Assembly (NCBI RefSeq): GCF_040703035.1
Contig: NZ_CP159996.1
Span: 3,320,001 to 3,384,000 of the forward strand
Direction of reading: 5' to 3'
Length of the DNA: 64,000 bases
Source of the DNA: Terribacillus aidingensis
GTDB lineage: Bacteria > Bacillota > Bacilli > Bacillales > Amphibacillaceae
Positions within the stretch are counted from its first letter, which is position 1. Every line of letters starts with the position of its first letter. The notes beneath the pieces were generated by a model. The model was not told the DNA's origin, ran no database searches, and saw nothing but the letters and a program-made list of their open reading frames with translations. A program made the translations under genes and the position numbers. Shown here one piece after another: positions 16,254 to 24,575 of the stretch.

Positions 16254-16718
16254 GTGACAATGTGGCAGCGCAAAGGTAAAAGAAACAGAGAATCCAAGAT
16301 TTCGGTAACAATAATCTTAACCATACTAGTTGGATTTTCCCTCGCTTTTGTAGCCGCCCTCTACTATTTTGGTTTTCTTGGTGCCTTCAGCATCCTTGGT
16401 GTTGCTTATGAATCACCCAAGCATTTGGCCGTATTCGTCGGTGTATATCTTGTTCTAAGTATTTTCGGTGAGTTATTTGCAAAAGCTTTCTATTATATTC
16501 TCACTAAGAAGCATAAGACACAGACCTTATATGAGTTTATGATTGCTTTTTCTTTGAATTTTTTAATGAATTGGATTGCAATCTCCATTGTGAATGGCTT
16601 ATATGAACCTGTACATTTAGTATGGTATACGGAGATTGTTGTCACAGCTTTCATTGCCCTGACAGAGGTAACCTTGGCTCATGAAAAGAAAAAAAGAAGA
16701 AGAAACCGCGGTACATAA
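16254..16718 (+). CDS. yrvL: YrvL-like regulatory membrane protein
   Basis: Membrane protein of 154 residues with about four helices (SKISVTIILTILVGFSLAFV onward) and a very basic C terminus (HEKKKRRRNRGT). It resembles YrvL, described in B. subtilis as a negative regulator of the sigma-O (YvrI) system. GAGG lies 8 nt before GTG 16254, which is preferred to the upstream ATG at 16221. No sigma-factor gene is next to it. The family call is moderate. Confidence 0.65.
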   Translation: MTMWQRKGKRNRESKISVTIILTILVGFSLAFVAALYYFGFLGAFSILGVAYESPKHLAVFVGVYLVLSIFGELFAKAFYYILTKKHKTQTLYEFMIAFSLNFLMNWIAISIVNGLYEPVHLVWYTEIVVTAFIALTEVTLAHEKKKRRRNRGT

Positions 16719-16730
16719 CCGCGGTTTCTT
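16700..16730. terminator. Bidirectional terminator between yrvL and the YjcZ peptide gene
   Basis: AAGAAACCGCGG and CCGCGGTTTCTT form a 12-bp perfect stem with a 7-nt loop containing the yrvL stop codon; pyrimidine-rich T tracts occur on both sides. Confidence 0.85.
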
Positions 16731-16740
16731 TTCCTATTGA

Positions 16741-16860
16741 TTAGTAACCGTAGCCGCCTCCAACGTAAGAAGCACCGATGATGATTAACAAAATGAAAAG
16801 TACTACTAGAAGCGCGAAACCGCTGCCGTATCCTTTTCCGCCGCCGTAACTTTCAGACAT
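16741..16860 (-). CDS. YjcZ-family sporulation peptide
   Basis: A 39-residue peptide, [20 protein letters not shown] then a run of hydrophobic residues ending GGGYGY. The Gly/Tyr-rich ends around a single membrane helix are the hallmark of YjcZ-type proteins, common in spore-forming Bacillaceae. GGAGGG lies 6 nt before the ATG. About 26-34 bp upstream (16894-16886) CATAGAATG resembles a sigma-K/E type -10, consistent with sporulation expression but not proof. It is too short for standard ORF length cut-offs. Confidence 0.85.
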   Translation of the reverse strand: MSESYGGGKGYGSGFALLVVLFILLIIIGASYVGGGYGY

Positions 16861-16956
16861 GATATCCCTCCTTTTTGACTCAAGTCATTCTATGTATGTT
16901 CCCTTGGATGCGTACCGGTTATCATGGAATAAACAGCCCAATAAACAATAAAAAAA

Positions 16957-16988
16957 ATCGCTCCCGAATCAATGATTTCGGAAGCGAT
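16957..16988 (-). terminator. Terminator of the KGG stress protein gene
   Basis: ATCGCT pairs with AGCGAT and CCGAA with TTCGG inside, followed on the minus strand by TTTTTTTATTG. Confidence 0.75.
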
Positions 16989-17022
16989 CACATTTGTCTT
17001 TTCATTTGTTCACACTGCTTTC

Positions 17023-17223
17023 TTAATTACTGCTGTTTTTATAGGAATTTCCGCCCTTAGAGCCGATCTCCTGAAAATGCTTCTTATCATGGGCGTCTGC
17101 GTTAGCATTACCGCCTTTAGTACCAATCTCTCTATAGAAATCTTTATCATGGTTATTGGATGTTGCTTGTCCGCCTTTTCTGCCCGCTTCTTCATTACTC
17201 ATTTTGTTATTGTTCTGTGTCAT
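17023..17223 (-). CDS. KGG-repeat general stress protein (GsiB/YciG-like)
   Basis: Hydrophilic protein of 66 residues with three stress-induced KGG repeats: RKGGQATSNNHDKDFYREIG, TKGGNANADAHDKKHFQEIG and SKGGNS. GsiB of B. subtilis, a plant desiccation-protein-like general stress protein, is built from the same repeat in more copies. GGAGGAG precedes the ATG. Its promoter is a consensus sigma-B promoter 73-97 bp upstream, so expression in the general stress response is well supported. The molecular role (water-deficit protection) is family inference. Confidence 0.92.
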   Translation of the reverse strand: MTQNNNKMSNEEAGRKGGQATSNNHDKDFYREIGTKGGNANADAHDKKHFQEIGSKGGNSYKNSSN

Positions 17224-17295
17224 GATAGTCTCCTCCTCCAGATATGCGTCTCTTTCACATTAGTTTAACGAAGCGCAGCCACGCTTAATAAATGT

Positions 17296-17320
17296 ATTCC
17301 CGATAAACGGTTACTTAAAC
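17296..17320 (-). promoter_or_regulatory. Sigma-B promoter of the KGG stress gene
   Basis: On the minus strand GTTTAA (17320-17315), a 13-nt spacer and GGGAAT (17301-17296) match the sigma-B consensus GTTTAA-N12-14-GGGWAW closely. It is upstream of a GsiB-like gene, a classical sigma-B target. Confidence 0.85.
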
Positions 17321-17424
17321 AAAATCAGATACAGAGTCAGAAGGAGGCGTTCAGGGTTTTATCATGCCTTAGATTGTGATTAACAAACAGCCAAAACAGG
17401 AGGTTATGAAGAGGAATGAAAAAG

Positions 17425-17449
17425 GAAGCAGGGATGACTCCCCTGCTTC
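17425..17449 (-). terminator. Terminator of the large secreted protein gene
   Basis: GAAGCAGGG and CCCTGCTTC form a 9-bp stem with a 7-nt loop; CTTTTTC follows on the minus strand. Confidence 0.75.
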
Positions 17450-17458
17450 TCCATATTT

Positions 17459-19732
17459 TTATGCAGCACATTTCCAGCTTTTATCGTGACCTTTGCCTTT
17501 CCCATTTCCTTTGTCTGCACCTTTATGTTTTCCATTATCGGTTTTACATGAAACCGGCTCTTCCGCTTGAGCTGACTTGACGATATTATCCGTTGCAACA
17601 GGTTTTAGCTGATACGTATCATTGAAGATAGATGAAATACCTGTAATATCAACTTTTTCTCCTTCTTGGAACTGTGAAGTGAAGGCGTCATGATTCAATC
17701 CAATTCGATTGTCTACTCGCACACGCGTCACGTTTCCATCTGCTGCTTCTGCATCAAACTCAAACGTCCCATATGTGCCGACCGCTTCGATATTCTGGAT
17801 TGTCACTTCACTGAGTTTAACAAGCTGCCCTTGGTTCGTGTCATCAACCACAGAAACAGACTTAGGTGCTGGTACCTCTGCTTGGCCAATAATTTCGGAC
17901 TTGATGATATCCGTTACTTCCACTTCCCCGTTATAGGTAGTTTTTACAGCGCTGATTTGGACAAGGTCCCCTGCTTTAAAGCTGTCACTGTCTTGAAAAA
18001 CATAAATACCGGCAGTGTCGTCTTGTACATAGAAACCTTTCCCGCCAAAGCTGCCCGGGGTTGACGTTACAACGCCCTCTATCGTAACGACCTCTCCATC
18101 CTGTACATCGCGCGCTTCCTCAATAGCTACCTGCTGCGGAAGCTCCACCTCGTCTTCCGGCAGGGGTTCTGTTTCAACGTTTCCGACCTGTACAGACTTA
18201 GTCAGAAGATTGCTGCCATCCTTGCGAAGTCGCAAGCTTGCAGTACCATCCGCAGTCGACGGATTCAATTGGGCAGGTACATCTGCTACAGCTCTTCCTG
18301 TCGCATCTGCAGTGACGGAGAAACTGCTGCTATATCCATAGCTGCTCGGCCAAGACCCGGTCGTATTGAACTTCCCGATTTGCTGTCCACCCGGTAAGTA
18401 AGCACCTAGCTGCAAACCAGTCAGTGTTTCACCCGGCTCCAGATCTTCCACCACAACTCGCACGGTGAATTCCTGCTGAGTTGGTAATGTAGCAGGCGTC
18501 ACAACATCGTACGTTGGATTGGATGCTACTTCATCAGATCCGTAGGAACCAGCAGCAAACGTGCTCGGATCATACCAGCGATATCCGGCTGGCGGATTAG
18601 ACCATGGTTCTGCTTGTGTTTCAGTAGTTTGCTCTGGATTTTCATTGATTGTAGCTGTTTCAAGCAGGGGAGTCTCCTCACTCAAAGAAATAGATGTTTC
18701 CTCAAAGCTTGAATAGCTTTCCTTTTCACTCAACCACTCCATAACATTAAGCAGATACTGCCCGTTATTACCTTCTCCTGTAAAGCCATCATACGTACGT
18801 TTCGTTCTGCCGCTGTCCTCGCGAAGATACTTAGGTGTAGCATCTTCTACAGGCGATGAGTCGCCAATGAATGCAGCTTTACCTTGCTCGACTTTGGATA
18901 TTGCCGCAAAAGCACCTTCATCAATTCCACCGCCAGCGTAAACTCCCTGGTCGACAGCATTCGGCCAAGCTGGAATATTTTCCGGGAAATAAATTAAGCC
19001 TTTGGATTTCGTTGGGTCGAGAATTGTCAATGTAGCTCCTGCGTGTGATTCAACGACTTCAATACCTTCTGTAATCCCAAAGGAATCAGATGGCTCGACC
19101 ACAGTCTGTCCAGATTCAATATCTCCTACAGCATTGAATCGGAAGCGGATGCCGAAATTATCTCCAAGCCAGTCGGAGCTCTCTACACCTTGCATTCGAT
19201 CAGAATTTGCTTCATCAGCCGACATACCTTTAGCTGGATCTTCAAAAGCTCCTCGGCGATAACCATTAAAGATTTCTCCAGAGTCCCAGCGGTTGTAGTT
19301 GCGATCGGCATTATAATGATCTCCGATGAAGAAGATACTACCGCCCTCCTGCGTGTAGCGCAGCATCGCATCCTGCTCTGATGTCTTGAAAGGGATGTTC
19401 GGTTCCGGAATGACGAAAACATCGTACGCACTAATATCCTCATACGTGATAGCGGATGTTTTTCGTAATTCCTTCACGTAGTAGCCTTCCTCAGCCAAGG
19501 CATTACCAAAATCAGAAAAAGCACCATCAATAACCCAGTCTGCGGCACCAGCAGTCTGTCCATGTGTATTATCAAATAAGACCTTTTTCCCGTTCGCCTC
19601 CCCCTTTGGCTGTATTTCCGGTGCAGGGTCAGCTGCAGTTTCAGCTTGACTTTGTACTGCATAACCGAAGACTGTAAAAGGAATAAGCAAAACAGCCAAT
19701 ACGAAGAACTTCCAATCCATCGCTCTTTTCAC
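17459..19732 (-). CDS. Large secreted protein: GATase-like N-terminal domain and C-terminal OB-fold (YhcR-like) domain
   Basis: Exported protein of 757 residues. A signal peptide (about 1-30, ending near QSQAET) is followed by a class I glutamine-amidotransferase-like region (about 48-345: KKVLFDNTHGQTAGAADWVI, FFIGDHYNADRNYNRWDSGE), an acidic linker, a beta-sandwich segment (about 410-530) and a double OB-fold region (about 545-735: VVTIEGVVTSTPGSFGGKGF, GFYVQDDTAGIYVF) like that of the nuclease YhcR. The tail is Lys/Gly/His-rich (KGADKGNGKGKGHDK). No nuclease domain is present. GTG start behind GGAGG. A perfect cre lies upstream. Extracellular polymer or nucleic-acid binding is plausible, but function is unknown. 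Confidence 0.8.
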   Translation of the reverse strand: MKRAMDWKFFVLAVLLIPFTVFGYAVQSQAETAADPAPEIQPKGEANGKKVLFDNTHGQTAGAADWVIDGAFSDFGNALAEEGYYVKELRKTSAITYEDISAYDVFVIPEPNIPFKTSEQDAMLRYTQEGGSIFFIGDHYNADRNYNRWDSGEIFNGYRRGAFEDPAKGMSADEANSDRMQGVESSDWLGDNFGIRFRFNAVGDIESGQTVVEPSDSFGITEGIEVVESHAGATLTILDPTKSKGLIYFPENIPAWPNAVDQGVYAGGGIDEGAFAAISKVEQGKAAFIGDSSPVEDATPKYLREDSGRTKRTYDGFTGEGNNGQYLLNVMEWLSEKESYSSFEETSISLSEETPLLETATINENPEQTTETQAEPWSNPPAGYRWYDPSTFAAGSYGSDEVASNPTYDVVTPATLPTQQEFTVRVVVEDLEPGETLTGLQLGAYLPGGQQIGKFNTTGSWPSSYGYSSSFSVTADATGRAVADVPAQLNPSTADGTASLRLRKDGSNLLTKSVQVGNVETEPLPEDEVELPQQVAIEEARDVQDGEVVTIEGVVTSTPGSFGGKGFYVQDDTAGIYVFQDSDSFKAGDLVQISAVKTTYNGEVEVTDIIKSEIIGQAEVPAPKSVSVVDDTNQGQLVKLSEVTIQNIEAVGTYGTFEFDAEAADGNVTRVRVDNRIGLNHDAFTSQFQEGEKVDITGISSIFNDTYQLKPVATDNIVKSAQAEEPVSCKTDNGKHKGADKGNGKGKGHDKSWKCAA

Positions 19733-19788
19733 GAGCAGATTCCTCCCTTAATTTAATAGATAAAGCATAGCAAATACTCGTCTACATT

Positions 19789-19803
19789 TGTATTCGTTTA
19801 CAA
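19789..19803 (-). promoter_or_regulatory. Perfect cre site upstream of the large secreted protein gene
   Basis: TTGTAAACGAATACA on the minus strand matches WTGNAARCGNWWWCA at all 15 positions. It lies 57 bp upstream of the GTG start, a promoter-proximal position for CcpA. Confidence 0.75.
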
Positions 19804-19892
19804 AAATGCTACAAAGATAAGAGAATATTTACGCAGCTGTAATCCTATTATGTAAAAGGAAGATTTATTATCATCCCACAACCTTCATACAA

Positions 19893-19923
19893 AAAAACCT
19901 GCATGCTCAGCATGCAGGTTTTT
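19893..19923. terminator. Terminator of the beta-helix protein gene
   Basis: A perfect 14-bp stem (AAAAACCTGCATGC with its complement) around TCA, with T-runs on both strands. It follows the minus-strand beta-helix gene. Confidence 0.85.
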
Positions 19924-19925
19924 TT

Positions 19926-21335
19926 TCAGTCTATGACTGCTTGTGCTGTGGTTCCTTCTTTCAGGGTGAAATCCTTACTGGAGGCGTCCATGTAATGCAC
20001 TTCTATATAAGCCGAATCCTCTTCTTGTCCGGTTGCTTCCTTAAAACTGGCAAAATCGCTATATTCTTGCTGTCTCCACACCCAGCTGTTTTCTTTGTCT
20101 TTATCGTATACATTTCTAGTCATAGAAGTATTGCTGTTTGTTTGGAAGTCATTTGCGATAAATAGACCATTCTTGCCGGCTGTGAACACATTATATGAGA
20201 TTTCATTGCCGCTAATATCATGCTGCAGAAGCAGCTGACCGCCATAAAGGTCTTTTGTGTCATTTCTGAAAAGCACGTTATAGGTGATAGACGAATTTTT
20301 AGTTCCGCCTCGCTCCTCATCATAGCCTCCAATTGAAATGCCTGTATAGTTATTTTCATATACTTCGTTTTCAGTAATTTCAATGTTATCAGCGTACTGT
20401 CCTTTATGCTCAGAAGTTGCCTCAATACCTAGATCATTTCGGAAAACTGTATTCGCTTTTATTTTGATATTCTTAGCACCATCTACATAAATGCCGCCTG
20501 CAGAGTAATCTTCTCCATATGCTGGATTGCCATAAGAAGAGTTATCATGCACTACATTGCCCTGAACTGTTCCGTTCCTTACATAATCTGCATCAGGGTC
20601 TTCCGATGTACCCTCATATCCAATCAGATCAATTCCGATATTGTTGTTATGGCGAACGGTATTGCCTGTTACAGCAAATCCATCAATATTACCGTTCAGC
20701 ACAACTGCTTCACTAAGACCAAGGGTTAATTCCTCTACAATATTATCCATAACCCGTATTTGTTCCATTTTGCCGGTTCCATATACTGCAATACCGTGGG
20801 CATTGCCTTCATCTGAAGCGTTCCCTATATGGTGGATATGATTTTGAATGATAGTAATATGAGAGCTATTGCCCGTTATGAGGATACCCATCACAGCAAA
20901 GTCAGGAGAATCTACATTCAAATCCTGAATGGTTAGTCCTTGTATTGTGATGTATTCGTTGTCATCAACATTCACAACTGCTGTATCTTCTTCCATTACC
21001 TTTTCTTTTCCGCTGATGACCACTTCTTCATCTTCAAAATTCCGAATGATAACTGGTGCCTCTTCCGCTCCGCTATGGACTGATTCAAATCCATCCGTAT
21101 AAGTTCCTCCACGAATATAAACGGTTGTACCTGCGGTGGCTTGATCCACAGCTGCCTGTATCGTACGAAGGGGCTTTTCTTTCGTTCCTTCATTCTCATC
21201 GTTGCCATCAGTAGCAACGAATAGCTGTTTGGGAGCGGTTACTGCTTCCACTTCCTTCTTGTTGTTCGACGCAATCGAATAGATGCCCGCGCCAATCAAG
21301 CACAGTACGATTGCGACCAGGATCGTTATTCTCAT
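19926..21335 (-). CDS. Exported right-handed parallel beta-helix protein (DUF1565)
   Basis: Protein of 469 residues anchored or secreted by an N-terminal hydrophobic segment (MRITILVAIVLCLIGAGIYS). A DUF1565 start (LFVATDGNDENEGTKEKPLR) leads into many beta-helix coils with repeated TGNTV/NIEITENEV type turns, the fold of pectate lyases and other polysaccharide-active enzymes. The frame is open further upstream, but the hydrophobic segment and AAAGAG favour ATG 21335. No catalytic motif was recognised. It could bind or cleave a polysaccharide. It stands next to, but is not cotranscribed with, the other large secreted protein. Confidence 0.83.
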   Translation of the reverse strand: MRITILVAIVLCLIGAGIYSIASNNKKEVEAVTAPKQLFVATDGNDENEGTKEKPLRTIQAAVDQATAGTTVYIRGGTYTDGFESVHSGAEEAPVIIRNFEDEEVVISGKEKVMEEDTAVVNVDDNEYITIQGLTIQDLNVDSPDFAVMGILITGNSSHITIIQNHIHHIGNASDEGNAHGIAVYGTGKMEQIRVMDNIVEELTLGLSEAVVLNGNIDGFAVTGNTVRHNNNIGIDLIGYEGTSEDPDADYVRNGTVQGNVVHDNSSYGNPAYGEDYSAGGIYVDGAKNIKIKANTVFRNDLGIEATSEHKGQYADNIEITENEVYENNYTGISIGGYDEERGGTKNSSITYNVLFRNDTKDLYGGQLLLQHDISGNEISYNVFTAGKNGLFIANDFQTNSNTSMTRNVYDKDKENSWVWRQQEYSDFASFKEATGQEEDSAYIEVHYMDASSKDFTLKEGTTAQAVID

Positions 21336-21447
21336 TAGCTGACTCTTTTCTATGCAAAATTTGCCGTTCTTGGCTACTGCTAGTATGATACCGTTCATTA
21401 GGCAATTTGTATAGGAGCCCTGCTCAATCTTCACAATATCTTTATTC

Positions 21448-21843
21448 TCACAAAAATCGCTCTTTTAATTCGGGTGATGGCAGCATGCATTGATCTTGTT
21501 TGCCGAACCAGCGGTAACGATTTTTAGCCACATATCGGTAAACCATATCTCGAATTGGCCGCGGTATGATAAGAGCTGCAGCAGCCAATTTCCATACACC
21601 ATCCAGATTTCGAGCGATACGCAAAATCGCACTGGATTGCATATACACCTTGCCATTTTCCACAAGTATGATGCTGTCTACGTTATCCGGGATTTGCTTA
21701 GTCTCTTTCAGCTGTCCGCCAAAATCGCTTTGGAGGGAGGCGAAATTGAAGTAAGCAGCTTTGTCATGTTTTATGATAAATTGGACACTGCTATTACATA
21801 AGTTGCAAACACCATCAAAAAGAATGATTGCCTTGCTATCCAT
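21448..21843 (-). CDS. yuxK: DCC-family thiol-disulfide oxidoreductase-like protein (YuxK)
   Basis: Protein of 131 residues with the DCC signature DGVCNLCNSSVQFIIKHD at the N terminus, where the CxxC pair (C14, C17) sits. The family is annotated as predicted thiol-disulfide oxidoreductase with a thioredoxin-like region, without a firm substrate. The frame is open upstream of 21843, but AAGGAGGG is spaced for that ATG. It is downstream of a run of same-strand small genes and 16 bp after the next one, so may be part of that operon. Confidence 0.9.
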   Translation of the reverse strand: MDSKAIILFDGVCNLCNSSVQFIIKHDKAAYFNFASLQSDFGGQLKETKQIPDNVDSIILVENGKVYMQSSAILRIARNLDGVWKLAAAALIIPRPIRDMVYRYVAKNRYRWFGKQDQCMLPSPELKERFL

Positions 21844-21859
21844 TCTATCCCTCCTTCTG

Positions 21860-22231
21860 TTATTCACTCACTCTATTATGAAGCATCAATTCATTTTCAC
21901 TAGTAAGATATGTCGTCTTATAGACTTCCTGCCGGTCCAAATTCTTTTCCATCAATGTTACATAATATGTTTCCTTTTCCCCCGGAACGTTTTCAATAAC
22001 CGTTTCTCTCGTGAAACGCTCTCCGAATAGCTCCCACCGCTCTACTTTACCTGTTTCTGCAGGGAATCCTCCGTTTTCTTCCTGACCATGCCGCTGGGTA
22101 ACGAATTTAACTGCTTCTCTGGCAGAATAACCTGGATCGATGTCTCCCATCTCATCAATTGGAGGCGGTGCCGATTGCACCTGACCGATAAGGAAAACCG
22201 TCAAGTAAGCTAGGATTGGCACATACAGCAC
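21860..22231 (-). CDS. Hypothetical protein with an N-terminal membrane anchor
   Basis: Protein of 123 residues: one hydrophobic helix (LYVPILAYLTVFLIGQVQ) then a hydrophilic domain (VKFVTQRHGQEENGGFPAET, KETYYVTLMEKN) probably outside the membrane. Not recognised. The GTG start lies 3 nt after the stop of the preceding membrane protein gene, so it is part of a compact operon with it and the P-loop gene. Confidence 0.65.
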   Translation of the reverse strand: MLYVPILAYLTVFLIGQVQSAPPPIDEMGDIDPGYSAREAVKFVTQRHGQEENGGFPAETGKVERWELFGERFTRETVIENVPGEKETYYVTLMEKNLDRQEVYKTTYLTSENELMLHNRVSE

Positions 22232-22234
22232 CAG

Positions 22235-22627
22235 TCATCCGATACGCGCCTTTTTCGTTATATATATTAGACCGAGTTCAATCAAAGCGAACAGTATCGC
22301 CAAAAATGCACCTAGACCAGCAGCAAACAGAAAAGCAGCAGAACTTTGAGAAGAAAGACTCAAGACTGCAAACGGCAGTCCCCCTAATCCATGCAGTGCA
22401 ATATAAAGTCCTATCTTCCCCGGATCAACTGGTTTTACTTTCCTGCTGATCAGCCAGGAAATGCAGATGCCATAAATAAAAATAAAAGGACTCATATACA
22501 TAGCGAAGATAAGTGCTCCTCCAATGCTTATGTCCTGATCCATCTGTAAAAAGCCGTTTAAACCGACACATAAAGAAAACATACTAACAAGTAAAAAGCC
22601 TGCCCCAAATTTATGCCCGATGTTCAT
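22235..22627 (-). CDS. Hypothetical four-helix membrane protein
   Basis: Protein of 130 residues with about four hydrophobic helices and the basic end KKARIG. No family recognised. Its ATG overlaps the stop of the P-loop gene (ATGA), and its stop is 3 nt from the next start, which shows an operon of P-loop protein, membrane protein and anchored protein. Confidence 0.7.
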   Translation of the reverse strand: MNIGHKFGAGFLLVSMFSLCVGLNGFLQMDQDISIGGALIFAMYMSPFIFIYGICISWLISRKVKPVDPGKIGLYIALHGLGGLPFAVLSLSSQSSAAFLFAAGLGAFLAILFALIELGLIYITKKARIG

Positions 22628-23193
22628 TGCATATCCTCTAAACCAAGATGCTGAATGATCACCTCTGCTGTCTCAGAAGCCGAAAGATCATCGGTTTGAA
22701 GCCGTACATAATTTGTTTCCTTGATTTCTCCCTCTCTTGATTGAAGGCGGCTTGTTTCCATCGTGCGTAGAAGATCCGCTTTCGAAAAGGCAATATTCCT
22801 TTTTGTCGGCTTATGCTCCAAACGGTTCTCGGTTACGTTACGTTTTAATCTGATATCGACATCTGCTTGCAATTCGACGAAATAGACTGTTATACGCTGC
22901 TGTTTAAAGATTGCACACATTCTATCAACCGTTTCCCAATCTTCCTGACTTGAAAAATCCCATACAAAAGTGAATATAAAACCCGGAAGATTTGTCTTAG
23001 CTACTGATTGGAATATTTCTTCTCTAAAAAGCGTGGATAGACGCCACATTTCCTCACTAAATCCGAAGAAAGGTACTAGCAAATCAATTGTCATATGATT
23101 GTGCAGTAATCGATATCCCATCCGTTTCTCAAGCTCTTGCCCGACTGTCATTTTCCCGACAGCCTGCGGTCCAAATAATAAGATGACTTCCAC
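22624..23193 (-). CDS. AAA-type P-loop nucleotide kinase-like protein
   Basis: Cytosolic protein of 189 residues with the Walker A motif GPQAVGKMTVG at residues 8-18 (GxxxxGKMT rather than GKST), then HNHMTIDLLVPFF and a lid-like KRNVTENRLEHKP. This layout is seen in small shikimate-kinase-like or AAA_33 proteins annotated only as AAA family. Substrate unknown. It overlaps the membrane protein gene by 4 nt and leads the operon. The TmrB-like protein at 10.5 kb belongs to a similar superfamily but is clearly different. Confidence 0.8.
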   Translation of the reverse strand: MEVILLFGPQAVGKMTVGQELEKRMGYRLLHNHMTIDLLVPFFGFSEEMWRLSTLFREEIFQSVAKTNLPGFIFTFVWDFSSQEDWETVDRMCAIFKQQRITVYFVELQADVDIRLKRNVTENRLEHKPTKRNIAFSKADLLRTMETSRLQSREGEIKETNYVRLQTDDLSASETAEVIIQHLGLEDMQ

Positions 23194-23274
23194 AAAACCA
23201 CCCCTTTTCCTTTAAGTGTATCAATAATAAAGTAAGATTTGTAAATTTTTGTATAGATGAAAGATGCATGGAAA

Positions 23275-23303
23275 AAACCGCAGAGCACGCAGCCCTGCGG
23301 TTT
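23275..23303 (-). terminator. Terminator of the small peptide gene
   Basis: AAACCGCAG and CTGCGGTTT form a 9-bp stem; TTTTTCC follows on the minus strand. It begins 5 nt after the peptide's stop codon. Confidence 0.75.
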
Positions 23304-23307
23304 CGCC

Positions 23308-23442
23308 TTAGAAGAATAGTTTGATAAATTTATGAGCAGCATCCAGTAGTTGATTGCAGGCTGTAGGGATGACAGTGAAGAGTGCGAGCAGAAGAGCCAG
23401 ATTATCTTTTGGCTGTTTTGGATTGGTTGGGGAATCCTTCAT
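23308..23442 (-). CDS. Small 44-residue membrane-type peptide, unknown
   Basis: MKDSPTNPKQPKDNLALLLA then a hydrophobic stretch (LFTVIPTACNQLL) and a basic amphipathic end (DAAHKFIKLFF). GGGAGG is 10 nt before ATG 23442; ATG 23451 is an alternative but too near the ribosome site. The strong terminator directly after the stop supports a real gene. Not recognised; composition resembles small membrane-active peptides. It is divergent from the LCP gene across the palindromic operator. Confidence 0.55.
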   Translation of the reverse strand: MKDSPTNPKQPKDNLALLLALFTVIPTACNQLLDAAHKFIKLFF

Positions 23443-23552
23443 GGCAGACATTCCTCCCTTCAAAATCTCATCGGGCAGGTCTGTTGCTGGGAAGTAAAGT
23501 CCGATAACTGTTACGATACAGTTAGTATCCCTCACGTGCTGATAATTATGTA

Positions 23553-23586
23553 TGTTGTTGACAAAATGTCAACAACAGCGTATTTT
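23553..23586 (+). promoter_or_regulatory. LCP gene promoter with a palindromic operator over the -35
   Basis: -35 TTGACA (23558-23563), a 17-nt spacer and -10 TATTTT (23581-23586). The -35 lies inside a perfect palindrome of 11-bp arms (23553-23563 and 23567-23577) whose core is TTGACAAAATGTCAA. A 15-mer differing at one base (TTGACAAATTGTCAA) stands before the XRE gene at 25262. A regulator binding here would block sigma-A. Confidence 0.65.
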
Positions 23587-23609
23587 TTAATGGTTAGGGG
23601 GATACGCAA

Positions 23610-24542
23610 ATGGAAAAACAACGGCATACAAGACGTAAGAAGAAGCGACGAATAGGCAGGTATATCCTACTCATCCTCCTTGTGCTCCTAATTGGGGCTG
23701 GTTCCTTCCTTTTCCTTACTGCAAAAGATGTAAAGCAGACGGTGGACGGTATACAGAAGGAATCTGCAGCTATTGATGATGGCGTAACATCGGAAAAAGT
23801 GAAGAACAAAGAGCGCATCAATATCCTGCTGCTTGGTGTTGATGAACGTGATGGTGATGCAGGACGCTCTGATGCGCTTTTGATGATGTCCTTGGATCCT
23901 GCTTCAGAATCAATGGATTTAATCAGTATCCCACGGGATACGCGTACAGAAATTGTCGGTCACGGTACAGTAGATAAGATCAATCACGCCTACGCATTTG
24001 GCGGAGTGGATATGTCCATTAATACGGTTGAAAACCTTTTTGATACGGATATTGATTATTTCGTGGAGATAAATATGGAAGGATTATCCGATCTGGTTGA
24101 TGCTGTTGGCGGAATAACTGTACAGAATGAATTAGACTGGTATGATGAAGGATTCTATAAGAAGGACTATCATTATAAAAAAGGCGAAATCACGCTGGAT
24201 GGTCCGCAGGCTCTTGGTTATGCAAGAATGAGACATTTGGATCCGGAAGGTGATTTCGGGAGGAATGCCCGTCAGCGCCAAGTGATCGAAGCTGTGATCA
24301 ATAAAGGAGCAAGCATTAAATCGGTTAACAAAATTGACGACCTACTTAAAGTGATGGGCAATAATGTACAGACCAATCTTAATCTTTCTTCCATGCAGCA
24401 CTTGTTTACAGATTACCGGAATGTCCGGCAGTCTGTCCAAGAGCATGAGATGAAAGGACAAGGTACAACCATTGATGGTATTTACTATCTGCTCATCCCT
24501 GATGAAGAGATTCAAACCATACATGATAGCATCAGCAAATAA
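23610..24542 (+). CDS. LytR-CpsA-Psr (LCP) family cell-wall ligase
   Basis: Membrane-anchored enzyme of 310 residues that transfers undecaprenyl-pyrophosphate-linked wall teichoic acid or other glycopolymers to peptidoglycan. A basic N terminus precedes one transmembrane helix (about 18-37). The LCP domain shows NILLLGVDERDGDAGRSDAL, ISIPRDTRTEI, KINHAYAFGG and DFGRNARQRQVIEAV, containing the conserved Asp and Arg residues of the active site. AGGGGG precedes the ATG. Single gene ending at a terminator; promoter shared-motif with the XRE operon. Confidence 0.95.
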   Translation: MEKQRHTRRKKKRRIGRYILLILLVLLIGAGSFLFLTAKDVKQTVDGIQKESAAIDDGVTSEKVKNKERINILLLGVDERDGDAGRSDALLMMSLDPASESMDLISIPRDTRTEIVGHGTVDKINHAYAFGGVDMSINTVENLFDTDIDYFVEINMEGLSDLVDAVGGITVQNELDWYDEGFYKKDYHYKKGEITLDGPQALGYARMRHLDPEGDFGRNARQRQVIEAVINKGASIKSVNKIDDLLKVMGNNVQTNLNLSSMQHLFTDYRNVRQSVQEHEMKGQGTTIDGIYYLLIPDEEIQTIHDSISK

Positions 24543-24568
24543 AGCGATCCACAACGGATCGCTTTTTT
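24543..24568 (+). terminator. Terminator of the LCP gene
   Basis: AGCGATCC and GGATCGCT form an 8-bp stem with a 5-nt loop, then TTTTT. It begins at the base after the stop codon. Confidence 0.85.
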
Positions 24569-24575
24569 CTATTAG

